Part shown: positions 33,745 to 41,873 of the stretch, in pieces
Position numbering within the stretch: the stretch's first letter is position 1
Layout of the letters: each line of letters starts with the position of its first letter
Assembly (NCBI GenBank): GCA_036897095.1
Contig: JAYMSP010000764.1
Location: 1-41,873, forward strand
Source: Plantago elongata
Lineage: Eukaryota > Streptophyta > Magnoliopsida > Lamiales > Plantaginaceae
Direction of reading: 5' to 3'
Length of the DNA: 41,873 nt
The notes under the pieces: model-generated
The model's database searches: none
The model's input: the letters and a program-made list of their open reading frames with translations, nothing else
What the model was told of the DNA's origin: nothing
Translations under genes and position numbers: made by a program

Positions 33745-36121
33745 CTAATTTGACCTTATGTATGTGTGGGGAAACATTCTCGAGAGAGTTGCATCCTTTC
33801 CCTTCATAAGCAATACGTACAATCCATAGCACGGAATATGAACTGATGCCAACGCCAAATACCTGGAAGTTATTGAAATCCATTATACGAGGGACGGACG
33901 CAGAAATATATGTTAGGGGTAGCGAAATTTTTTATTATAAATTTAATTAAAAAATTCATTATTAATGACTAATGAAAATTACGTTTTCAAAACTCACATA
34001 GTAAAGAACAATGTTTAGACCATAATTTTTAAAATTATTTGTTCATAAACGGGAGGAATTAGATATAATATAACTTTGTTTAAATTGAATATTTTTTTTT
34101 AAGTATATTAAGTAAATGAATTTATCAATTGAGTAGAAAAAATAAATAAACAAAGAGAGTTAAATGAAATAAAGTTAAGTATTTATAAAATATGATTGTG
34201 AAATGTAAATTAAAAAAACATTAAAAAAGAGATAAATAATAAAAAATATTACTAAATGTGAAATGTAAACTAAAAAGAGAGAAATAATAAAAAATGTTAC
34301 TGAATCATAAAGAAAAATAATATAAACAAAATGGTTGGAAAATCTATCGAATTTGTGATCAATTGGTACTCATTCTTGCTAAATATATCACTATTTATTA
34401 AATTTTTGGAAGGGTATAATAGACATTTTTTGTCCAAAATCGAGGGGCAGCGATTACGGTCCCCCGAACGTATGTGGGTCCGTCCCGGAATGATGTATCA
34501 AGTTTCATGTGTGGCAAATATAGGAGTAAAAATTGTCTTACCATAAAGGTGCCCAAGGAGTTGAAAGATCAAGAAACGGGTAGGGCCACCTGCAGAAAAG
34601 GAAAAAAAATTGGTGAATTTATCTTCAAGAGTATTAATCTCAGGTTAACAAGACTCTTTTGGTGGATATCAAATGAATGCAATTTTGGTGATTTATTATT
34701 AAATTATAAAATTACCAATTATAGCAACACGCATGGAGAGTCCATTGGAAGACAACGTAAGCAGCACTCCAGAAGATAAAATAGACAATTCCGAACCAAG
34801 GAAACGGCTGCAACACGAGGGATAAATTTCATAAGCTCAAAAGAATAAGAATCGTCAGAAAGACCATCAAGACTCGAGAAGATTGCAGAGCTCAGAACCT
34901 TACCATACGATTAAGAAGAGACTCAATCAGTAGAAATACTGCATTCACTGAGTGCATTATTCCAATCAACTGCATGTATTAAGATGTGAAATGTAGGAAT
35001 CTTAGGTTAGACCAGTAAATGAAGAAAGTTGGTCAAGATTGGAATGAAGAGATGCAAGTGAATGGAAGCAAATAACATATCATCTCACCAGGGTGAGCTT
35101 AAAATTTTCCCCCGTCATAAATGGGAGTAGAAGACACCAAAAGACAATATCCGTAAGCAAAACAGCACCTGCACATGTCTGTGTGACAGCAAATACCAGA
35201 GAAAGTGTTATATTGTGGGCTATGCCTCGTGGATTATGAAGAAAACTATACATCAGATTAAGAATACAGCAGTGTAGTTGCACTATATTCAAGTAACATG
35301 ACGAGTGAGGAAACTAGCAGGGTCATTGTTAAAATCATACTAAAGATCATGTATGGAGACGTATTGGTGATTCCATTAAGTAGACAGGTGACAGAGCCCC
35401 TTGATCGCAAAGATAGATTAATGATGCAAATCTGAGAGCTCTATGCTGCATCATGTAGTTTTAGTTTCCTCAATTGTTGAACCTCCCCAGCCTATTGACC
35501 TATTCTAAAGCATATGACTCAAAACAGTTATCTTGAATAATGGTGACACAGTGTTCAAAGAAAAATAATATATCACCAGACCACTAGACCAGCACTCTTA
35601 ATAAAGTTCCAATATCAGGTTTCTATCTTTTTTCATAGTCCATAGACAAGTCTTATTTATGAATAGTTCTGAAATTTCTATTTATCGAGTAAGGTTCATC
35701 AAAAGGACAATGATTAACATGATGTTGCCATAATGTTGGAGCAGGTGTCTCAAATACGAGGTAAAAGGAACAAAAAAGAAGGTGAATACACTAACCAGAT
35801 ATATAATTTGGGAAATACTTCCAAGGAATCCAAGTTGCTGCTCAGAGGTAGTAGTTATTTCATGGTTACTATCTGAGGTGTCCTTTTTGAGAATTTTCTC
35901 TCTCTCCCGATCATGAGCAAGGGATTCACTGGAATGGATCCTACATCCTTTGATGGATACAATTGTGGCAACCTAAAATTAACAGTTTAAGTCCATATCA
36001 CAGGAACAGGAAGTTTTAATAAAGTCTTATACTCTGCACATGTTTCATTGATCCTAAGCAGAACCAGCCAACTGAAGTTGAACATACCGCGAAGTACACC
36101 ATAACCAGTGCAAATGTCCAC
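33745..36121 (-). CDS. Multi-pass membrane protein, plant FAR-17a/AIG1-like group, 5' end not in window
   Basis: Seven minus-strand exons splice in frame: 36088-36121, 35796-35972, 35089-35178, 34904-34969, 34716-34807, 34542-34589, 33745-33862. They give about 207 C-terminal residues and a TAG stop. Telling segments: WTFALVMVYFA, LGFLGSISQIIYL, TCAGAVLLTDIVFWCLLLPF, LIGIMHSVNAVFLLIESLL, PFPWFGIVYFIFWSAAYVVF, QWTLHACC, WWPYPFLDL, and VHIPCYGLYVLLMK. Alternating hydrophobic helices with WWPYPFL and HIPCYG match, from memory, uncharacterised plant membrane proteins such as At1g10660, At3g27770 and At5g62960. The first visible exon begins with codon phase 2, so at least one N-terminal exon is missing. 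Nothing suitable lies between 36122 and the copia LTR at 36747, so the missing exon should lie beyond the retrotransposon. I see no frameshift or stop in the visible part. The function is unknown. Confidence 0.75.
33891..34486. mobile_element. Degenerate transposon relic in the last intron of the membrane-protein gene
   Basis: A very AT-rich block of about 600 bp with imperfect inverted ends: GGGACGGACGCA at 33891 and, read in reverse from 34486, GGGACGGACCCA. Secondary GC-rich words just inside (GGGGTAGCGA on the left, GGGGCAGCGA near the right end) support a shared origin of the two ends. There is no coding capacity and no clear target duplication, so the superfamily is not assigned. It makes the last intron about 680 bp, the second-largest interval within the visible part of the gene. 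Confidence 0.55.
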
Positions 36122-36746
36122 CTGGAAAGCAAGTATGTACAGAATCAAATAAGATGATCACTTCATTATCAAGGGTAGAAGTTACTAAATTGGTGAATAC
36201 AGAAATGGGACGATTAGAAGACATCCTCAAAAATGCCATTACTTCAACTGTGATCATAGCTCTACCTAAGTACACACTAACTAATCATTTGCAGCAACTT
36301 GGTAAGCAATAAGGAGAAACAGCAAGCTAGAGTGTAACTGAACAGAATGCATCATTTCAGATTATATGATCATGTGCTGACGCCAACTGGCATTTTTATA
36401 ACGTGCAACTGAATGAAGGGATGTCTATAAATGGTTTACAGTTACCTCAGAAATTGTATGCATTACATATTTGCAAGTTTCTTTCTAATTATTAGAAGTT
36501 ATAACCAATGAATGTCCCTGCAAGGAGAAAGTTCAAGAAAAGGAAGCACACGTTCCAGCTTTGATTTTAAAAGATGACAGAAATTGCAGCTTGCACTAAT
36601 CATCAAAGGATAAACACTGTGATTTTGTTATGGATTCTGTTTAGAACAAATGCATGCCTTTCAACTGGATCATTATATTCTCTATACATACCGATTATGT
36701 ACTCCACAATCCACAACACTAGCTAGGTAATGTGTTGAATGAGTAT
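36122..36746. other. Intron sequence between membrane-protein exon and copia insertion
   Basis: Minus-strand translation shows no further exon with the expected hydrophobic character and phase. It is treated as the 3' part of the intron that received the retrotransposon. Confidence 0.55.
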
Positions 36747-37321
36747 TGGAAATTTATGAATAAAAAGCAGAATCAAGGGATTAGAAGTTGCAATTCAGTT
36801 GGATTAAATTGCAAAGATTTTAAAAGTATTGGTAGCAAAAAAGAAAGGCGCCAATAAAATAGAGACTGAAAGTTTGAAACAAACAAACAGCAGGGACGAA
36901 GGATTGAAACATGCAGATAGTCAGGACCAATCAAAACATAACACCCCATCGCATCAACGGATCAGACCAAACGAACTAGTCTAAAGCGTGAAACTGGAGC
37001 GTCTCCTTCATTAAAACAGAAGAGAACAAAACTCGGTTTTTCTGCTGCAGAGTAGTACACTTCTTGGCGCATTAGGGTTCAACCAGAAGACCAAGATCAA
37101 CAGCTGGATGATCAATACAGTACAGCACGCCTAGCCTGATCTGTAGAGATGATATGTTCTTTGTTTTAGACGCTATTAATGTATTTTATCCCGTTGTTAA
37201 CTGTCGAATAAGTAGTGTTGCTACTCCGGCTATATACATGCCTAGAGAGTATTGAGTTCTGTATCAATTCAATCCAACTATCAATACAAAAGTTTGTTTC
37301 CATACCTGTTTACCTTCTTGA
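36747..37321 (+). repeat. 5' LTR of the copia element
   Basis: About 575 bp from TGGAAATTTATG to roughly TTCTTGA, just ahead of the primer binding site. The right boundary is uncertain by a few bases because the expected terminal CA is not intact. A TATATA promoter element sits at 37231-37236, so transcription would start near 37260. Confidence 0.8.
37231..37236 (+). promoter_or_regulatory. TATA element in the copia LTR
   Basis: GGCTATATACATG about 90 bp before the LTR end, the usual place for a copia U3 promoter. Position and motif only. Confidence 0.5.
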
Positions 37322-37330
37322 ATTTTATCA

Positions 37331-37342
37331 TGGCACCAGAGC
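37331..37342 (+). other. Primer binding site (initiator tRNA-Met type)
   Basis: TGGCACCAGAGC, ten bases after the LTR. It differs at two positions from the common plant copia site TGGTATCAGAGC, which pairs with the 3' end of initiator methionine tRNA. Confidence 0.8.
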
Positions 37343-37428
37343 AAGGTTGCTGATCTTTCTTTTTATCCCTTTCTCTTTAATCTCCCTCCATCTTTTTCTT
37401 TCACCATCTTCCCTCCGCCTCCACTGCA

Positions 37429-38539
37429 ATGGCTGAATCCGACTCTCCCACTCACACTATCGCTACTCCAACCTCTGAACATGAGAATCCCTTCAATGCT
37501 CTTTACCTCCATCACTCTGAAAACTCTGTATCAGGAGCTATCACTCCTCTCTTGAACAAAAATAACTACCACACTTGGTCTAGAGCATTTTTAAAGTCTC
37601 TAAGCATAAGAAACAAGGTGGGACTCAAGAGTGCAAAGTCAGATACTGATGTCTCTAAGCATTGATGACACTGTGGCAAAGTCAGATACTGATGGTGCAA
37701 AGAAAGAAGCATGGCTAAGGTGTAACACCCTAGTCATGTCTTGGATGATACATTTTGTATCTGTATCCCAAGAAATCAAGAGTGCACTTCTCTACTGTAA
37801 AACTGCAGAAGAATGCTGGAACAAACTCCACATTAGGTATGCTCAACCTAATGATGTAAAAATATTTCATTTGCAGCAAGAGCTTAGCATTGTTGTTCAA
37901 GCTAATACCTCAGTGACATACTTCTTCACAAAGCTGTCAAATCTCTGAGAAGAGCTTGAGGATTATAGGCCTTTGCCTACCTGCTCTTGCAAAGACACCA
38001 CTGTGATCACCTATCTTGAGAAGGTGCAGAATGTTGACAAGATTTTTAAATTCTTGATGGGGCTCAATGATACCTTTGACATGGTTAAGGGTCAGATTTT
38101 GCTAATGGACCCTAAACCATCACTTGAGGCCTACTCTTTAGTTCTCCAAGAGGAAAGGCAAAAGATGTCCAGAGAAAGCTATATGGCTCCCATTGAGAGT
38201 TCTGCTATGTTTGCAAAAGAGAAAAGGGCACTGTATTGTCCCAATTGCCCTAATTTGAGCAACCATACCATTGAGAGTTGTTTTAAGGTTCATGGTTATC
38301 CCATGAATGGACCAAAAAAGCCATTTGATAATGGTGGCAGAGGCTCTTTCAGAGGAAGGGGTGGTAGGACTGATTTTGGTGGCAAACTAAACCAGTTTCA
38401 AGCCAACTCTTCTACTGCTCCTGCAAACAATGGCTCAGTGAATCTCACTGGTGGACAATTGAACCAGTTAATGACTTATGCTCAGAATCAACCAGTTGCA
38501 CCTGCTGCAAACAACACACAAGAAAATGTGTTGGCTTAA
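37429..38539 (+). pseudogene. copia gag, broken
   Basis: Capsid region of the element. It starts at the ATG at 37429 (MAESDSPTHTIATPTSEHEN). The N-terminal block ITPLLNKNNYHTWSRAFL and the later NTLVMSWMIHFVS are typical copia-gag (UBN2-type) sequence. The frame stops after about 78 codons at a local duplication and resumes in a shifted frame from 37631. That second frame is cut by an in-frame TGA at 37946-37948. A nucleic-acid-binding knuckle is recognisable but degenerate (CPNCPNLSNHTIESCFKVHG), followed by a glycine/arginine-rich tail. It cannot give a full capsid protein. Confidence 0.85.
37591..37695 (+). repeat. Imperfect tandem duplication inside gag
   Basis: The words TCTCTAAGCAT and GCAAAGTCAGATACTGATG each occur twice in the same order (first at about 37594 and 37634, again at about 37653 and 37676) with different spacers. 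The duplication coincides with the first gag frame break. Confidence 0.75.
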
Positions 38540-41500
38540 GGAAGTCCTAAGTCTGCAGCTCACAACACTATCATTAAATTTTGTCTCCAATATTGATGTG
38601 AATAACTGGATTATAGACTCTGGAGCCTCTGATCATGTTATATATGATAGTAATATCTATACTGATAATGTAACTGCCATTAAAGCCTTTGTTCAGTTAG
38701 CAGACTTATCAAAAATCCCTATAACACATATAGGAGATATTAAACTTAATGACAGCTACATTTTAAAGAAAGTTCTTTGTGTTCCCAGCTTCAAGTTAAA
38801 CTTGTTATCAATAAATAAAGTCTGCAAAGATAATGAGATAGCTTTTCTATTCTCTAATAATGATTGTCATATTATGGAGACAAATTGTTCATTGAATCCT
38901 TCAATGACAAAGATTAGACAGATTGAAGCACAAAAGGGACTCGATTAGCTGAAGAATGTTATTGCTTTACCTAAGGCTTATGCCATTTCCAGTCTAAATG
39001 TTGATGATCAAGCTGCAGCTGTCAAGAATCATCTATGGCATTTTAGACTAGGACACCCTAGCTTAAGTAGAATTTCAGTGATCTTTTCCTGTTGTTTCTA
39101 GTAAGTAATTCTCCCACTGTGATGTTTATATGCAAGCAAAACAAAAGAGATTGCCCTTTCCAGTTAAATGCAAGAACTCTATTTCCATACTTGATTTACT
39201 GCATTGTGATTTATGGGGACATACTCAGTTGCAACTCTGAAAGGCCATCACTACTTTCTAACAATAGTAGATGATTAAGTAGATTAACATGGTTATTTCT
39301 TTTAAAACATAAATCAGAAACTAAAGATGCATTAGACACCTTTATAACCATGATAGAAACTCAAGTGCAAAAGAAAATCAAAGTTATCAGAAGTGATAAT
39401 GGAATGGAGTTTCACTTACCTGATTAAATAAAATAAAAATGGAATTATACATAAAAAAACCTGTGCATACACGCCACAGCAGAATGGTGTAGTGGAAAGG
39501 AAACACTAAAACCTTCTAAATGTCACTAGAGCATTACTTTTTCAAGCTCATCTACCAAAAAGATTCTGGGGTGAAGCAGTACTAACTGCAACTTATCTTA
39601 TTAATAGAACACCAAGTGTGATCTTTATTGATAAAACCATATGAGCTATTTTATGACAGAAAACCTGATTATAGTAACATCAGAACATTTGGTTGTTTAT
39701 GTTTCACCTATATTGAGTCTTTAGGAAGAACAAAATTAGACTCAAGATCTCATAAATGTATTTTTCTGGAATATTCTTCTAACACCAAAGGATATAAAGT
39801 ATATGATATTAACAAAAATAAAATAATGATCTCCAGAAATGTGATCTTCATTGACACAGTCATCCCTTATAAAGAAAAGACAACTAAAATAGATGAAATT
39901 CATCTGCAAGTTCCATCTTATGATGATTATGATTGGATAGAAGAAAATATAGAGACAGAAGAAAATGGCCAAAATAGTCATCAAGAATATGCACAAGCAG
40001 ATGAAGAAGATATAGAAGAAGAAAAACATGAAATTTTAGTTGAAAATATTGCTGAAAATGAAGAAATATCACAGCAAGAAGAAATACAACAAGAACATCC
40101 TCAAGAAAATATCAGAAGAACAACAAGAGTAAGAAGATTACCATCAAGTTTAGACATTTATCACCATAATACAAAAGCTTACACAATTAAAACTGAAGAA
40201 AAATTAATAAAATATCCAGTTTCTCAGTTTTTTGGGATATGATAAATTTTCAGAAAAATTTCAATAAATTTAGATCTTACATTGGAAGAAAGCTATTCAG
40301 GAAGAATTGAAAGCTCTTGAGGATAATGATACATGGAAAATTATGAAAAGAACACATGACATGAAACCAATAGGCTGTAGGTTTGTTTTTAAACTAAGTT
40401 GAATTCAGAAGGAAAGATTGACAAATATAAGGCTAGACTAGTAGCTAAAGGTTACTCACAAAAATATGGTTTTGATTATACATAAACCTTTAGTCCTGTA
40501 GCCAAACTAACCTCTGTCAAAATCTTTCTTTCATTAGCAGCAAAATTAGATTGGCAATTATGTCAACTAGATGTTCATAATGCCTTCTTGAATGGAGACT
40601 TGGATGAGGAAATATACATGAAGATACCTAAAGGTCTTTCAATTCAGGGGAAAGACACAAATAGATATGTTTGCAGGCTAAATAAATCAATTTATGACCT
40701 GAAACAGGCCTCAAGGCAATGGAATTTCAAATTAACTACTTATTTGAAGAGTGTAGGTTTTATTCAATCAAAGAGTGCACATTCACTCTTTACCAAAGGA
40801 ACAGAAATAGATTAAAAAAAATTATTGCACTCCTCATTTATTTTGATGACATACTAATAGGTAGCAAACATCTTTCAGAACTTGATCACATCAAGTTACA
40901 ACTTAAGAATATCTTTAAAATAAGAGATCTAGGCCTGCTGAAATATTTTCTTGGTATTGAGATTGCAAGAAGCAATCTGGGAATTCGCTGAAATATGCAT
41001 CGGAAATTATAGAAATTGCAGGCCTATTAGCTTGTAAAACTCTAACAACTCCAATAGAACAAAACGTCAAATTTCTTCTTGATAACTCCACATCTATAAC
41101 AGATCCTACTTTTTACAGGAAACTTATTGGTAAGTTAATTTACTTAACCATTACAATACCTGATATTAGTTTAGCATTGGAGTATTTAGTCAATTTATGG
41201 AGAAGCCTTGTACATATCACTTAAATGGAGTCTTAAGACTAATCAAATACATTAAAAGTGATATAGGACTTGGTTTATTCTTTTTCAAAGATCAAAATCT
41301 ACAGATAACTGCATATACAGACTCTGATTTTGCAGGTTGTCCTATAACAAGAAGATCTACATCTAGTCATTGTATAATGATTGGAGACTCATTGGTAAGT
41401 TGGAGATCAAAGAAGCAGATGACAGTAAGTAGATCTTCTGCAGAAGCAGAATATAGGGCTATGGCCTTTACTTGTTGTGAAATTATTTGGCTATTATTAG

Positions 41501-41640
41501 CCTTGCTCAAAGATTTTCATGTCATCTTTGAAAAACCTACAAAGCTTACATGATCAATCAGCTATACACCTAACTAAAAATCCAGTCTTCCATGAGAGAA
41601 CTAAGCATATAGAAGTGGATTGTCACTTCAAAAGATAATA
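38540..41640 (+). pseudogene. copia pol (protease, integrase, RT, RNase H), broken
   Basis: Recognisable modules in copia order. Protease active site NWIIDSGASDHV at 38601. Pre-integrase LWHFRLGHPSLSR near 39032. Integrase end motif TPQQNGVVERK near 39470, then RFWGEAVLTATYLINRTPS. Reverse transcriptase LDVHNAFLNGDLDEEIYM at about 40565 and a YFDD box at 40839-40850 in place of the usual YVDD. RNase H YTDSDFAGCPITRRSTS at 41314 and SRSSAEAEYRAM near 41434. Stops and frame changes separate nearly every module, and the integrase core between about 39230 and 39430 is especially damaged. An acidic glutamate-rich spacer (about 39900-40120) lies between integrase and RT. Confidence 0.88.
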
Positions 41641-41764
41641 GAGAAGAAAATACAAGTTTTGTTCATTAACTCTCAATCAAGACATCTTTACCAAGGGAGT
41701 TTCTTCTGCTAATCTTCTCAAAGCTCAACACAAGATGAACATAAAGAATCTTTATGTACCTCTT

Positions 41765-41773
41765 GAGGGGGAA
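41765..41773 (+). other. Polypurine tract of the copia element
   Basis: GAGGGGGAA followed by TAT and the 3' LTR start TGAAAATT. This is the plus-strand primer site in its standard position. Confidence 0.8.
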
Positions 41774-41776
41774 TAT

Positions 41777-41873
41777 TGAAAATTTATGAATAAAGAGCAG
41801 AATCAAGGGATTAGAAGTTGCAATTCAGTTGGATTAAATTGCAAAGATTTTAAAAGTATTGGTAGCAAAAAAG
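41777..41873 (+). repeat. 3' LTR of the copia element, first 97 bp
   Basis: Aligns without gaps to 36747-36843 with two substitutions. The rest lies beyond the window. Confidence 0.93.

Larger units (their letters stand above)
36747..41873 (+). mobile_element. Ty1-copia LTR retrotransposon, decayed, 3' LTR cut by window end
   Basis: Order of parts: 5' LTR, methionine-tRNA primer site, gag, protease, pre-integrase, integrase, reverse transcriptase, RNase H, polypurine tract, start of 3' LTR. Integrase before RT defines the copia superfamily. The coding region is broken by many stops and frame changes, so the copy cannot make a full polyprotein. The LTR begins TGGAAATTTATG (36747) and TGAAAATTTATG (41777). 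The 97 bp of 3' LTR visible differ from the 5' LTR at only two positions. It is inserted opposite in orientation to the host membrane-protein gene, apparently inside an intron. AGTAT at 36742-36746 would be the left target duplication, but the right copy is out of view. Confidence 0.93.

Noticed and set aside
35796-35972. Apparent frameshift in a membrane-protein exon
   Set aside because: A first reading dropped one GA from the GAGAGAGA run. On recount the exon is 177 nt and open throughout.
39742-40072. Minus-strand hydrophobic open frames within the copia element
   Set aside because: They are the antisense of the glutamate- and lysine-rich spacer; reversed GAA/GAT codons read as Phe/Ile/Leu.
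1-41873. tRNA genes, rRNA, CRISPR arrays, bacterial-type operons
   Set aside because: No tRNA B-box with a matching A-box, no rRNA-like block and no spaced repeats were seen; the window is ordinary plant nuclear DNA.

Overview
This is plant nuclear DNA, almost certainly from a eudicot. The genes are split by short AT-rich GT-AG introns, the intergenic DNA is AT-rich, and the window holds a Ty1-copia element, a Stowaway-type MITE and plant-only gene families (class III peroxidase, pro-pectin methylesterase, ABCB auxin-transporter clade). The species cannot be named from the sequence.

Layout, left to right. 77-1739 (-): first six coding exons of an ABCB4/11/21-type ABC transporter, running off the left edge and carrying a frame-breaking exon. 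3168-4844 (-): intact pro-region pectin methylesterase of the VANGUARD type. 6100-7366 (+): small J-domain protein with a C-terminal membrane segment, the only plus-strand host gene. 8319-10527 (-): NYN-domain putative RNase. 11675-22042 (-): 20-exon WD40 protein, the plant WDR6/Trm734 homologue. 22935-26727 (-): RING plus C2H2 protein of the ZNF598/Hel2 family. 28221-31056 (-): nine-exon tRNA 2'-O-methyltransferase TRM13. 31720-32829 (-): class III peroxidase. 33745-36121 (-): last seven exons of a multi-pass membrane protein resembling the plant FAR-17a/AIG1-like group. Its upstream intron is entered by a Ty1-copia retrotransposon (36747 to beyond 41873, + orientation), so its 5' exon must lie off the right edge if it survives. 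For six multi-exon genes I located splice sites by hand. Exon sums divide by three for the J-protein, NYN, WDR6, ZNF598, TRM13 and peroxidase genes, which supports those models.

Gene content matches, from memory, two Arabidopsis neighbourhoods that are apart there: ABCB21-VGDH2-DnaJ-NYN-ZNF598 (about At3g62150-At3g62240) and WD40-TRM13 (about At4g01860-At4g01880). The window therefore looks like an unfractionated ancestral block. Four consecutive genes (NYN, WDR6, ZNF598, TRM13) belong to RNA-processing or translation-quality families. They share a strand but have separate promoter-sized gaps, so this is co-location and not an operon.

I see no clearly new biological system. The points most worth a second look are: the ABCB frame break with a possible in-frame cryptic acceptor; a copia copy with near-identical LTR starts but a riddled coding region, lodged in a host intron; an 81-nt stop-free intron in TRM13; and a GC-AG intron in the ZNF598 gene.
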